A stretch of 50,960 bases of DNA from Anaerolineaceae bacterium (GCA_003598975.1 QZIJ01000103.1:1-50960); one strand, 5' to 3'; positions 9,020-17,609 are shown, counted from the first letter of the stretch. The notes: generated from the sequence alone by a model not told the origin. A program made the numbers and translations.

Positions 9020-9173
9020 CGTCATTGCGAGGAGGGTCGGTGGTCGAGTAGCGTTCGTTGTGTACCGAGACCCCGACCCGACGAAGCAATCCCCGCTTCG
9101 TGGAGGAGATTGCTTCGCTTGGTCTCGATATGCCCGAAGAACACGGGCTACTCGACCTGCGCTCGCAATGACG
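9020..9173. repeat. 154-bp palindromic mobile-type element
   Basis: Perfect 12-bp inverted ends CGTCATTGCGAG (from 9020) and CTCGCAATGACG (to 9173). Nested inside are GGTCGAGTAGC...TGTACCGAGACC (9042-9072) and its inverse GGTCTCGATA...GCTACTCGACC (9121-9157), plus GAAGCAATC (9083) and its inverse GATTGCTTC. It has no coding capacity; it resembles a MITE or REP-like repeat. It ends 16 bases before the NuoE-NuoF start, so that gene's leader lies in or next to it. Confidence 0.85.
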
Positions 9174-9189
9174 GAGAAACGAGTAACCC

Positions 9190-10902
9190 ATGACCAACAA
9201 AAAGATCAAATACCAACCCATCCAGCCCGAAATCCTCGAACTGGCCGCCGCGCACGGGAACAGTCCCGAAGCCGTCCTCGAAGTCTTGAACGACATCCAG
9301 GCGGAGCACGGCGGTCTTTCGCGCCAGCGCATCACCGACACCGCCCGCGCCCTCGGCCTCCCCGCGCACCGCGCCTACGGCATCGCCACCTTCTACTCCA
9401 TGCTCTCGCTCGAAGAACGCAAGCAAGTCCTGCGCGTCTGCGACGGTCCCGTCTGCTGGCTGAAACACGCCTCGGTGGACGCGTGGAAAAAGAAGATGCC
9501 CGCCGATGACTACACCGTCGAGCGGACCTCCTGTCTCGGACTCTGCGACCGCGCCCCCGCCGTTTTGGTGGACGACGAACAGGCTGGACCCGCCTCCCCG
9601 CGCGACGCCTCACGCGTGACCCGCGGCTGGCGCGGCGGACCGACAGATTACTCCAAGCCTCGACGCGGCGAATTGCGCGTGATGACCGCTCTGATCGGCA
9701 GGATTGATCCCGATTCGATTGACGACGCGTTGTCGCATGGAGTCTATGACGGATTACAATCCGCGCTCCAGAAAACGCCCGAGGAAGTGATCGCCATCGT
9801 CGAGGCCAGCGAACTGCAAGGACGCGGCGGCGCAGGCTTCCCCGTCGGGCGTAAATGGAAATTCGTCGCCGCGGAAAAGCGGACGCCGCGCTACATCGTC
9901 TGCAACGCGGACGAGTCCGAGCCGCTCATCTTCAAAGACCGCGTGTTGATCGAGACGAATCCCCATCAGTTGCTGGAAGGTCTGCTGATCGCGGGCTACG
10001 CCTGCGGCGCGTCGGAGGCGTGGATTTACATCCGCGGCGAGTACGAGAGCCAGGCGCGGCGGTTGGAAAATGCCATCCAACAGGCCGAAGCGAAAAACCT
10101 GCTCGGCGAAAATATTTTGGGAAGCGGATTCAGTTTTAAAATCCACGTCCATCGCGGCGCGGGCGCTTACATCTGCGGTGAAGAGACCGCGCTGATCGAG
10201 TCGCTCGAAGGCAAGCGCGGCGAACCGAGGCTGAGGCCGCCGTTCCCGCCCTCATACGGATTCCGCGGCCAGCCGACCGCGGTCAACAACGTGGAGTCGT
10301 TCTGTGCGGTGCCGCACATTTTGAAAAACGGCGCGGACTGGTGGAAGTCCCTAACTGGCTACACGACAGCAGGGACGAAGGTTTACATGGTTCTCGGACA
10401 CGTTAAGAACCCTGGGCTATTTGAAGCGCCGTTCGGATTGACGCTGCGCCAGATCATCAAGATGGGCGGTGGAATGGCCGAAGGCTCCAAGTTCCAATTC
10501 GCGTTGTGTGGCGGCGCGGCGGGGACCATCGTGGACAAGTCCCTGATGGATGTGCCGCTGGATTACGCCTCGTCGCAAAAGGGAATCTCGCTCGGCGCGG
10601 GCGCGTTCCTGATCTGCGACCAAAGCGTCTCGCCCGTCGCGTTCCTGCGCGAGTTACTGCACTTCTTTGCAGCCGAGAGTTGTGGAAAATGCACGCCCTG
10701 TCGCGTCGGGACGTGGCGCTCGCTGGAAATTCTCAATCGTCTGGCGGCAGGCGAGGGCCGCGCGGGAGATGTGGAAGAACTCAAGGCGCTGTCGGCAGTC
10801 ATGCTCGACTCCTCGTTCTGCGGACTCGGTCAGTCTGTTCCCATCCCGATGAATTCGGCGATGAAGAATTTTGGGAAGGCATTTGAGGAGGCGGAGAAAT
10901 AA
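9190..10902 (+). CDS. NuoE-NuoF fusion; NAD-reducing subunit of formate dehydrogenase
   Basis: A 570-residue cytosolic flavoprotein. Residues 1-130 are a NuoE-like thioredoxin-fold [2Fe-2S] domain with Cys84, Cys89, Cys115 and Cys119. Residues 170-570 are NuoF-like: GRGGAGFPVGRKW (NADH site), GAGAYICGEETALIESLEG (FMN region) and ESCGKCTPCRVGTWR ([4Fe-4S]). Followed 30 bases later by the Mo-containing alpha subunit, it should pass electrons from formate to NAD+ (or the reverse), as in soluble NAD-linked formate dehydrogenases. Separate subunits are usual for NuoE and NuoF; here they are joined by a 30-residue Arg/Gly-rich linker. A GGAG at 9173-9176 is the likely ribosome site. Confidence 0.9.
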   Translation: MTNKKIKYQPIQPEILELAAAHGNSPEAVLEVLNDIQAEHGGLSRQRITDTARALGLPAHRAYGIATFYSMLSLEERKQVLRVCDGPVCWLKHASVDAWKKKMPADDYTVERTSCLGLCDRAPAVLVDDEQAGPASPRDASRVTRGWRGGPTDYSKPRRGELRVMTALIGRIDPDSIDDALSHGVYDGLQSALQKTPEEVIAIVEASELQGRGGAGFPVGRKWKFVAAEKRTPRYIVCNADESEPLIFKDRVLIETNPHQLLEGLLIAGYACGASEAWIYIRGEYESQARRLENAIQQAEAKNLLGENILGSGFSFKIHVHRGAGAYICGEETALIESLEGKRGEPRLRPPFPPSYGFRGQPTAVNNVESFCAVPHILKNGADWWKSLTGYTTAGTKVYMVLGHVKNPGLFEAPFGLTLRQIIKMGGGMAEGSKFQFALCGGAAGTIVDKSLMDVPLDYASSQKGISLGAGAFLICDQSVSPVAFLRELLHFFAAESCGKCTPCRVGTWRSLEILNRLAAGEGRAGDVEELKALSAVMLDSSFCGLGQSVPIPMNSAMKNFGKAFEEAEK

Positions 10903-10922
10903 CGTTAAGCGTTGAACGTTCC
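10902..10922. repeat. Three-unit heptamer repeat between formate dehydrogenase genes
   Basis: ACGTTAA, GCGTTGA, ACGTTCC in direct succession, beginning at the last base of the upstream stop codon. Confidence 0.5.
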
Positions 10923-10932
10923 GAGGTGAATT

Positions 10933-13704
10933 ATGGTCAACATAAAAATCAACAATCAATCCGTCCAAGCCGAACAAGGTCAAACCATTCTAGATGTGGC
11001 GCGCTCGCACGGACTGGATATCCCCACCCTCTGCTACCACAAAGACCTGTCCCCCACCGGCAACTGCCGCATGTGCGTGGTCGAGGTCAAGGGCGGACGG
11101 TTCCTGTCCGCGGCGTGCGTGACTTCGGTGTGGGAAGGAATGGAAATCCAGACTCACAGTGAGAAAGTAATGAAAGACCGCAAACTGACGCTGGAAATGA
11201 TGCTGGCCAATCACCCGCAGGACTGCATCACCTGTGACGTGAGCGGCGAATGCGAGTTGCAGGATCTGGCCTACGAATATAAGGCCGTCGCGCCAAGTTG
11301 GGGAACCAAAGGGACGCGCTACCCCGTGGACAGCGATCCCAATCCCTTCATCCGCGTGGACATGAATCGCTGTATCCTGTGCCGCCGCTGTGTCGAAGCC
11401 TGCGCTGAAATCCAGGTGCGAGACGTGTGGGGCGTGGCCAAGCGCGGCTTCGACGAGGTTATCGTGGCGGGCGCGGGGACGTCCATGCTCGAGGCGCGTT
11501 GCGAGTCGTGCGGACAGTGCGTGGCCTACTGCCCGACGGGCGCGCTGTCAAACAAGATGAACTACGGGATGGCGCGCGCGCATCAGGTCAAAAAAGTGAC
11601 GACGACTTGCGCGTATTGCGGTGTCGGTTGTCAGTTCGATTTATTGGTGAAAAACGATAAAGTCATCGGCGTCCAATCGAATCCCGATGCACCTGTCAAC
11701 GGGATGGCGTTGTGCGTGAAGGGACGCTACGGCTACGATTACATCCATCATCCTGATCGGGTGAAGAAACCAAGAGTTAGAAGATATTTACTCGATGGTG
11801 GTAAGAAAAATCGTGAGGGTTCCCCCTGGGATTGGGTCGAAACCGAGTGGGAGACCGCCCTCGACATCACCGCCAAAAAATTGATGGAAGCCCGCGACAA
11901 TTACGGTGCGGACAGCATTGGTGTGCTCACTTCGGCGAAATGCACGAACGAAGAAAACTATTTGATGAACAAATTGGCGCGGCAGGTCTTGGGGACAAAC
12001 AACATAGACCACTGCGCCCGTCTCTGACACTCCAGTACGGTGGCCGGTCTGGCCGCCTCCTTCGGTTCGGGCGCGATGTCCAACAGCATGGACGATGTCG
12101 CTCAGCAAGCCAAAGCATTTTTCATTATCGGCTCCAACACCACGGAACAGCATCCTGTCTTCGGGACGATGCTGCGGCGCGCGGTCAGGTTTCGCGGTGC
12201 GAAACTGGTGGTGGCCGATCCGCGTCGTATTGACATCACCGAGTTCGCCACGCTTCACCTGCGTCAAAAACCTGGCACGGATATCGCCCTCGTCAACGGG
12301 TTGATGAATATCATCCTTGAAAAAGGTTGGGAAGATAAAGCCTTCATCGAGGAGCGTTGCGAAAACTTCGACGAGTTCAAAGCCACGGTGATGAATTACC
12401 CGCCTGAGAAAGTCAGCGAGATCACGGGCGTGCCAGTGGAGCAACTCTACGAAGCCGCGCAAATCATCGCCGAGAACAAACCCACCGCCGTCATTTGGGC
12501 GATGGGTATCACCCAGCACATTTCGGGCGTCCGCAACGTGATGGACCTCGCCAATTTCCAGATGCTGCTCGGCTACATGGGCAAACCTGGCGGCGGCGTC
12601 AACCCATTGCGCGGACAGAACAACGTGCAAGGCGCGTGTGATATGGGCGGCCTACCAAACGTGTATCCCGCGTATCAACCGGTCACCAGCGAGGAAGCGC
12701 AAGCGAAATTCCAAAAAGCATGGGGTGCCACCAGCAATCTCAAAGTCGGCGCGGTCGTCACCGAAATGATGCCTGGCATCCTCGAAGGCCGCACCCACGC
12801 GCTCTACATCCTCGGCGAAGACCCCGTCATGTCCGACCCCGACACGCATCACATCCGCAAGGCGCTCGAAGCGATTGATTTCCTCGTCTTGCAGGAGATT
12901 TTCCCGTCCGAGACTTCCGCCTACGCGGATGTTCTGCTCCCAGGCGTTTCCTTCGCCGAAAAGACGGGGACGTTCACCAACACCGAACGCCGCGTCCAGA
13001 TGGTGCGGAAAGCCATCCCCACCCAGGGCGACGCGCGTGACGATTGGTGGATCACTTCCGAGATCGCGAAACGCATCCTGGCCGCGACCCCTCAGCGGGT
13101 TCAGCCCGAGGCGCCGTTCGCTGGCTGGGAGTACCGCGACGCCTCCGCCATCATGGACGAGATCAACGTGGTGACGCCGTCCTACGCAGGCATCACGCAC
13201 GCGCGTCTCGAAAAGGGCGAACGCCTGCAATGGCCGTGCCCCGCGAAGGATCATCCTGGCACGCCTATTTTGCATACCAAGGCCCTCTCGCGCGGCAAGG
13301 GCAGGTTTATGCCGATTGACCACGTGCCGCCCGCGGAAGAGCCGACCGAGGATTACCCGTTCGTGCTCAGCACGGGGCGCGTGCTCTACCATTGGCACGG
13401 CGGCCAAATGACGCGCCGCGCCAAAGGTTTGCTGGAAATTTACAGCGAAGCGCTCATCGAGTTAAATCCCGACGATGCCGCGAGACTGGGACTCAATGGC
13501 AAGAACCGCGTCCGCGTGACCTCCCGCCGTGGCAGTATCGAAGCCCAGGCCTGGGTCACGGACCGCGTCCCGCCCGGCATGGTCTACGCCAACTTCCACT
13601 TCCCCGAGGCTTCCGCCAACGAGTTGACCATCGCCGCGCTCGACCCCGTCTCGAAGATTCCTGAATACAAAGTGGCGGCGGTGAAAGTAGAATTAGTCCG
13701 CTAG
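10933..13704 (+). CDS. fdhA: Selenocysteine-containing formate dehydrogenase alpha subunit
   Basis: A 923-residue molybdo- or tungsto-enzyme oxidising formate (or reducing CO2). An in-frame TGA at 12025-12027 (codon 365) sits exactly where the catalytic Cys/Sec is found in the family, HCARL-U-HSSTVAGLA, and the frame continues to 13704 with full homology on both sides. Domains: NuoG-like [2Fe-2S] (Cys34, 45, 48, 62); His-Cys cluster (His94, Cys98, 101, 107); two [4Fe-4S] (Cys147-157 and Cys190-200); MopB [4Fe-4S] (Cys226, 229, 233, 261); Mo-bisPGD core 270-780; C-terminal dinucleotide-binding domain. A GAGGTG site precedes the ATG. It pairs with the NuoE-NuoF fusion upstream; FdhD is nearby. 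Confidence 0.95.
12025..12027 (+). other. UGA recoded as selenocysteine
   Basis: The codon aligns with the active-site Cys/Sec of formate dehydrogenases; both flanks are the conserved HCARL and HSSTVAGL sequences in one frame. Confidence 0.93.
12039..12057 (+). promoter_or_regulatory. Bacterial SECIS hairpin
   Basis: GGTGGCC (12039-12045) pairs over seven positions (one U-G) with GGCCGCC (12051-12057), leaving the loop GGTCT. The loop begins 18 bases after the UGA. As I recall the E. coli fdhF SECIS, loop sequence and spacing are the same, so SelB should be able to bind it. Confidence 0.88.
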
Positions 13705-13789
13705 TTAGATGGTCGCTAGTCTGCTAGTCCATTGCAAAATTGGATGGCAGACTAGAAGACCAGTAGACTAGCCGACCAGGAGACTCAAT
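13702..13789. repeat. Octamer repeat and imperfect hairpin in ferritin leader
   Basis: CAGACTAG, AAGACCAG, TAGACTAG, CCGACCAG, GAGACTCA occupy 13748-13787. An inverse set (CTAGTCTG-CTAGTCC) at 13716-13732 can pair with it. The AGGAG that serves as ribosome-binding site for the ferritin-like gene lies within the repeat. Confidence 0.75.
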
Positions 13790-14269
13790 ATGGACATTCG
13801 CAAAGTATTGGAATATGCCCTCCAGCGAGAATATGAGGGGAAGCGTTTCTTCGAGCAGAACGCGACGAGACTGCAAAATGCCGCGGCGGTTGGCGCGTTC
13901 AAAGCCATCGCCGAGGAGGAACAACGCCACATCGAATTCATCCAGGCGCAATTGGACGCGCTCTCAGGGACAAACTCCCCCGCGCCCGAACTTCCAGCCG
14001 CGGGCTTCTTCGCGGACCGCGCCGAGGGCGAATCCATCGCGGACACTGTCGCCGAGTCAATGGTGGCGGATTTGCCCGTCCTGCGCATGGCCTATCTGAT
14101 CGAACGCGATTTCTCCGAGTTCTACACGCAAGCCGCCTCCAAGGCGGAAGGCGAAGCGAAGAAGACACTCGAGATGCTCGCCCATTGGGAAGCAGGTCAC
14201 GAGCGGCTGTTCAAGTCCATGCACGATAAGGCGTTCGAGAATTATTCGGGGATGCCGTGGGGCGGTTAA
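13790..14269 (+). CDS. Ferritin-like/rubrerythrin diiron protein
   Basis: A 159-residue four-helix protein of the rubrerythrin-like ferritin family. Diiron ligand motifs are visible as EYEGKRFFE (about 14-22), EEEQRHIEF (about 42-50), ERDFSEFY (about 105-112) and HWEAGHERLF (about 131-140). No rubredoxin-type Cys domain is attached. Such proteins detoxify peroxide or store iron; placed after the oxygen-sensitive formate dehydrogenase, a protective role is plausible. The ribosome-binding site AGGAG lies in the octamer repeat directly upstream. It is likely read separately from fdhA. Confidence 0.85.
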   Translation: MDIRKVLEYALQREYEGKRFFEQNATRLQNAAAVGAFKAIAEEEQRHIEFIQAQLDALSGTNSPAPELPAAGFFADRAEGESIADTVAESMVADLPVLRMAYLIERDFSEFYTQAASKAEGEAKKTLEMLAHWEAGHERLFKSMHDKAFENYSGMPWGG

Positions 14270-14301
14270 ACGAAGGAGTAGACTCTCATCCCAAATTTTG
14301 C

Positions 14302-14307
14302 TATACT
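14302..14307 (+). promoter_or_regulatory. Extended -10 promoter of CBS gene
   Basis: TATACT preceded by TTGC (TGn extended -10), 37 bases before the ATG at 14345. Confidence 0.5.
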
Positions 14308-14344
14308 CATTTCAGAAGCCATTTTCCAAAGAGAGGAGACTCCG

Positions 14345-14791
14345 ATGACTACCGTTCGCAAACTGCTGGAAGATAAGAAACGCACGGGATACATTTCCCT
14401 ATCTGCGACCGACACGGTTCTACAAGCCCTGAAAGTGATGACCGACTCGCGCATCGGCGCGTTGCTGGTGACCGAAGGCGACAAGATCGTCGGCATTTAC
14501 ACCGAGCGCGATTACCTCCGCAAGGGCGAGATCGAAGGCCACATCGCCAAGGACACGCTTATCAAGGATGTGATGACGCCGAAGATGGTCACCGTCAAAA
14601 ACGAAACGTCCGTGGATGAGTGCGTGGCGCTGATGAAGCAATACCAGATCCGTCACCTGCCTGTCGTGGAAGACGGTCAGATCATCGGGATGGTCTCGAT
14701 GCGCGATGTAATGGTGGCCGCCATCGAGAACCGCGAGAGCGAGATCCGCGGCCTGGAAAATTACATCATGGGTTCAGAGTTCCGCACGTAG
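14345..14791 (+). CDS. Tandem CBS-domain protein
   Basis: A 148-residue protein made of two CBS modules (about 8-65 and 73-135), seen as GALLVTEGDKIVGIYTERDYLRK and HLPVVEDGQIIGMVSMRDVM cores. CBS pairs bind adenosyl nucleotides such as AMP, ATP or SAM and act as energy sensors; stand-alone versions regulate partner proteins that cannot be named here. A GAGAGGAG site precedes the start, and an extended -10 TATACT lies 37 bases upstream. A strong terminator follows at 14808, so this is a single-gene unit. Confidence 0.88.
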   Translation: MTTVRKLLEDKKRTGYISLSATDTVLQALKVMTDSRIGALLVTEGDKIVGIYTERDYLRKGEIEGHIAKDTLIKDVMTPKMVTVKNETSVDECVALMKQYQIRHLPVVEDGQIIGMVSMRDVMVAAIENRESEIRGLENYIMGSEFRT

Positions 14792-14807
14792 AGAAAAAAG
14801 GAAAGTT

Positions 14808-14850
14808 AAGAATGGGTGATGAGGCGATGTCTCGTCACCCATTCTTCTTT
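14808..14850 (+). terminator. Rho-independent terminator after CBS gene
   Basis: AAGAATGGGTGA (14808-14819) pairs exactly with TCACCCATTCTT (14835-14846); T-rich tail CTTTGTT follows. Confidence 0.85.
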
Positions 14851-14852
14851 GT

Positions 14853-14858
14853 TACAAT
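14853..14858 (+). promoter_or_regulatory. Candidate -10 of GNAT gene
   Basis: TACAAT 21 bases before the ATG at 14880, directly after the terminator tail. Confidence 0.45.
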
Positions 14859-14879
14859 CCAGACAGAAAGGAATTCGAA

Positions 14880-15359
14880 ATGGTTAAACTCGTCCCGATG
14901 GCACAAGAAGACTTTGAGTCATATTGCGAGCGTAGCATTCGCGAGTATGCCGCAGAACACATCAAAACAGGGAATTGGAAAGAGTCGGAATCTCTGGAAA
15001 AAGCGCGCGCGGAATTCAAAAAACTCCTGCCCGAGGGCCTGCAAAGCAAGGACGAGTTCATCTACTCCATCGTGGACGAGTCCACGGGACAGAAGATGGG
15101 CGTCCTGTGGGTGGAGATCAAAATGGATGAGACGCCGCGCCGCGCCTTCGGCTACGATTTCATGGTCAACGAGGAATTCCGCGGCAAGGGCTTCGGCAAG
15201 CAGGCGTTAATGGCTCTGGACGAAGTCCTGAAATCGAAAGATGTTGAGTCCATGGGATTGCACGTATTCGGTCACAACGTCAATGCCTTCGAGTTGTACA
15301 AGAAGATGGGATTCGAGATCACGAATGTCCATATGAAAAAATATTACAAGAAGGGGTAA
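14880..15359 (+). CDS. GNAT-family N-acetyltransferase
   Basis: A 159-residue acetyl-CoA-dependent acetyltransferase. The acetyl-CoA pyrophosphate-binding motif EEFRGKGFGKQAL (about 100-112) and the C-terminal NVNAFELYKKMGFEITN (about 136-152) are textbook GNAT features. The N-terminal 60 residues are charged and helical. The substrate is unknown; the closest general type is a RimI/YhhY-like small GNAT. AAAGGAA lies eight bases before the ATG. It is a single gene between a terminator and a degraded region. Confidence 0.88.
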   Translation: MVKLVPMAQEDFESYCERSIREYAAEHIKTGNWKESESLEKARAEFKKLLPEGLQSKDEFIYSIVDESTGQKMGVLWVEIKMDETPRRAFGYDFMVNEEFRGKGFGKQALMALDEVLKSKDVESMGLHVFGHNVNAFELYKKMGFEITNVHMKKYYKKG

Positions 15360-15415
15360 GTTCGGGTCAATCAAAAAGCAACCGCCCGAGGGACAGAGCC
15401 CCCGCCCTGCCGCGC

Positions 15416-15505
15416 GATTGGATGGATCGCGAGCAGTGCGAAGGCTACAAGTTTTTGCACGAGGCGACGCAGGTGAAGAATATCTGGGTGCTGACGGGGG
15501 AGTGA
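15416..15505 (+). pseudogene. C-terminal remnant, probably of an aldehyde dehydrogenase
   Basis: Thirty codons ending in TGA read EQCEGYKFLHEATQVKNIWV. The end resembles the aldehyde dehydrogenase tail (…YTQVKNVWV-type oligomerisation strand). No start codon or upstream homologous frame remains; the adjoining GNAT gene and an AT-rich gene flank it. The family call rests on a short motif. Confidence 0.35.
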
Positions 15506-15541
15506 GAAAACAGAGAATTTTGGATTCGGATATAGGTTAAA

Positions 15542-16174
15542 ATGAAAGAAAATGCTAACAAGAGCGTAGAACGAAAAGGAATTTCCTTTTCCCCATATTT
15601 TCATACAGCACTAAGATTTTATGACATGGTTTTAGATGCAGAAAAGGCATTGGGAGCAAAAGAAAAAGAACTTCAAGAGGAATATAGTGGCTATGGAATT
15701 GCTGATTTCAAAATAGCTATATATTCAGCGACACGAAAAGAATTTAGCCAGCTGAACGAATTCTCAACGGCTACGCAGATTTTCTCGTGCATGGCTATTG
15801 AGTCCTTTTTGAATTTTTACGGTGTCAATCAACTTGGCGAGGATTTTTACAAACGGAATTTTGAGCGACTAAGCCCAAATCAAAAGCTGGAGGCATTAAT
15901 TGCTATCGCAGTCCATCTATCATTAGAAAAAGAAGATGATATATGTAAAGTTGTTCGCCGTATGTTTGATCAGAGAAACCACTTGGTACATCCGAAAGCA
16001 AAACAAATAAAGGCTGACAGCGAGAAAATAGAAATTATTTTTGGCACAGATAATCCAGTTAGTGACGCGAAGAAAATGGTAGGCGATATGAGATTGTTTT
16101 TTGATCTTTTTCGAAAGCTTGACCCTTCTCATGGTTCGCTGATTGATTATTTGACTAAAGAAGAACTGTTTTAG
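15542..16174 (+). CDS. Second HEPN-like protein, AT-rich
   Basis: A 210-residue helical protein of unknown family. QIFSCMAIESFLNFYG (about 81-96) and MFDQRNHLVHPKAK (about 141-154) look like the two core helices of a HEPN-type domain; RNHLVH fits Rx4H. Function could be RNA cleavage or nucleotide-transfer partner binding, as in HEPN toxins and antiphage proteins, but no cognate antitoxin is adjacent. Its base composition is much lower in GC than the flanks. The ribosome-binding site is weak (TAGG). It shares an AT-rich island with the HNH nuclease gene. Confidence 0.68.
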   Translation: MKENANKSVERKGISFSPYFHTALRFYDMVLDAEKALGAKEKELQEEYSGYGIADFKIAIYSATRKEFSQLNEFSTATQIFSCMAIESFLNFYGVNQLGEDFYKRNFERLSPNQKLEALIAIAVHLSLEKEDDICKVVRRMFDQRNHLVHPKAKQIKADSEKIEIIFGTDNPVSDAKKMVGDMRLFFDLFRKLDPSHGSLIDYLTKEELF

Positions 16175-16534
16175 GTTTTGTAAAGATTATTGAAGACGTT
16201 GTGCGGTCCCTGCTCGGGGTGTGGGAGTCCGCTTTGGGAAGCGACAATGCCTTGCGTATTTTAAGTCTCGAAGTATCTGTTAAAATCTATTCGTTCACCA
16301 TGAACTCTACTGAAAAAACTCCGTGTTTTCCTTTGCCATGCTTCGCAGGATAAGCCCGTTGTCCGTGATTTTTACTGCCAGTTACCGCCGAAGGCTGGAC
16401 GGACTAGTTGAAACTCCGTCGAGCCAGAATCTGTTTATTCGCTTGCGCAGAAAAACATCATGGAGGGACAGCAGAAGATTGAAATATCCATTCAACGGAA
16501 TCAAATTACAGTAACCTGTCTCAAAGGAACAAAA
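16175..16534. other. Non-coding gap in AT-rich island
   Basis: About 360 bases between the HEPN-like and HNH genes. Composition shifts from mixed to AT-rich. An in-frame extension of the HNH ORF reaches 16460 but lacks a ribosome-binding site. I see no RNA gene or repeat that I can support. Confidence 0.45.
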
Positions 16535-17230
16535 ATGAACGACACAAGAAAGCCAAGCCTCACCGAACAAAACCGACGGTTGCGTGAAAGGCTGAAAGAA
16601 TCTGAAAAGAAAATTGAAGTGCAATCTCAATTTATTGACCGTCTTTGCCAATCCGTTGGTTATGATAGATTATCGGATGAATGGGATAAGAAGAAATATT
16701 TAGATAGGTGGGTATTAGATTGGTTAAAACCCGTTAGAGATTATATGCAATCTAATTCTGGTCAACCCGTAACAGGGATTTTCATTAATCAAGTTATTCA
16801 AATTACTGAAGCAGCAATAATGCAACTCGCAATTATTGGAAGATATGGAATAAAACTTCCCCTTGACTCACGTCCAGGCGATTTTGAGATGTATTTGCAA
16901 AAAAACAACAACCAGCTTGCCAAAGAATATCCACCTTGTGTGATTTGTGGTGAAAATCGAATCACTCATCAATGTCATATTATTCCGAAAGCCCATGGTG
17001 GAAAATATCATAGAGACAACCTGCTGGATATGTGCCCACTACATCACCATCTGTTTGATAATGGCAGATTAACAAAAGAAGAATGGCAAAAGCTCCTAGC
17101 GTCCTTGGATGGAAAAATGGATGCCGCAGTTCAATACGTAAATACTATTCACTTAAATTGGCAAAAATACTTTTGGCACGAAATACCAGACGCTGTATAT
17201 CCGAACTATACAAAAAAAGAGGAAAGATGA
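16535..17230 (+). CDS. HNH endonuclease
   Basis: A 231-residue protein. Residues 5-40 are a predicted coiled coil (Glu/Arg/Lys-rich). The C-terminal half carries an HNH/McrA-type nuclease: CVICGE (zinc knuckle), HQCHIIPKAHGG (His-containing beta hairpin), NLLDMCPLHHHLFDNG (Asn and His of the metal-binding helix). Such enzymes cut DNA in restriction, homing or phage packaging roles. The start at 16535 has AAGGA with six bases of spacing; an upstream ATG (16460) has none. AT-rich, like the HEPN-like gene before it, so probably part of one horizontally gained island. Confidence 0.85.
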   Translation: MNDTRKPSLTEQNRRLRERLKESEKKIEVQSQFIDRLCQSVGYDRLSDEWDKKKYLDRWVLDWLKPVRDYMQSNSGQPVTGIFINQVIQITEAAIMQLAIIGRYGIKLPLDSRPGDFEMYLQKNNNQLAKEYPPCVICGENRITHQCHIIPKAHGGKYHRDNLLDMCPLHHHLFDNGRLTKEEWQKLLASLDGKMDAAVQYVNTIHLNWQKYFWHEIPDAVYPNYTKKEER

Positions 17231-17284
17231 GTCTATTTGATATAGTCTTTAGGCAAAATTTTCTTTCTAACTCGCTGGCTACTA

Positions 17285-17500
17285 TCAGATGATGATGGAG
17301 CGCGGGCGGAAGGCGGGAATGGATTCCCTTCTCAGTACATGGAAGTCTTTCAGACTGGAGCGGATGACGGCGCGGTGGGAGGTAGATTCGGGGTAGGGGA
17401 GGGTGTCCATGCAGCGGGGAATCCATTCACAATGGTCAGCGTGTGTAGGAATATCACTTGCGCTGAAACCCTTCTCTCCCGACGCATAAGAAGTAAACAC
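17285..17500 (-). pseudogene. Possible 3' fragment of an unknown gene
   Basis: A minus-strand open frame of about 71 codons (with further open codons upstream) ending in TGA reads as plausible protein, with segments such as HADHCEWIPRCMDTLP and ESTSHRAVIRSS. There is no ribosome-binding site and I do not recognise the family. It borders the AT-rich island, so it may be the stump of a gene broken by the insertion. Confidence 0.3.
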
Positions 17501-17552
17501 GAGGTCAACAGACGATAAGCAGGCGTTTTCTCCTCATTTCCTCAGCCTAAAA

Positions 17553-17580
17553 CTGATGACTGATGGCTGATGACCGATCA
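17553..17580. repeat. Four heptamers CTGATGA-type
   Basis: CTGATGA, CTGATGG, CTGATGA, CCGATCA in succession, 30 bases before the first LysM/M23-like gene. Confidence 0.7.
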
Positions 17581-17596
17581 CTCCTCTCTGATTTGG

Positions 17597-17602
17597 TACA
17601 AT
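17597..17602 (+). promoter_or_regulatory. Candidate leaderless promoter of LysM/M23 gene 1
   Basis: TACAAT, preceded by TTTGG, ends seven bases before the ATG at 17610. No Shine-Dalgarno is present, which suggests a leaderless transcript. Confidence 0.55.
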
Positions 17603-17609
17603 CCCACCC

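Larger units (their letters stand above)
17231..17609. other. Gap holding a gene fragment and heptamer repeats
   Basis: The first part holds a minus-strand frame (see 17285-17500). The end holds CTGATGA-type heptamers and the promoter of the first LysM/M23-like gene. GC content rises sharply near 17290, marking the island border. Confidence 0.5.

Noticed and set aside
9020..9173. CRISPR array
   Set aside because: There are inverted motifs but no regularly spaced direct repeats and no cas genes in the window.
8850..9509. Plus-strand open frame of 219 codons
   Set aside because: It crosses the palindromic element and enters the NuoE-NuoF gene in a wrong frame, becoming Arg/Pro-rich out-of-frame sequence.
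10933..12027. Truncated formate dehydrogenase followed by a separate gene at 12040
   Set aside because: The two frames are the same frame, separated only by one TGA at the known Sec position with a SECIS hairpin after it. One selenoprotein explains this better than a pseudogene.
11788..12630. Minus-strand open frame of 280 codons across the Sec site
   Set aside because: It is antisense to the formate dehydrogenase; no independent support.
16175..16534. Possible tRNA or small RNA gene in the gap
   Set aside because: I looked for a T-loop (GGTTCRANNCC) with a matching acceptor stem here and in the other long gaps by eye and found none.
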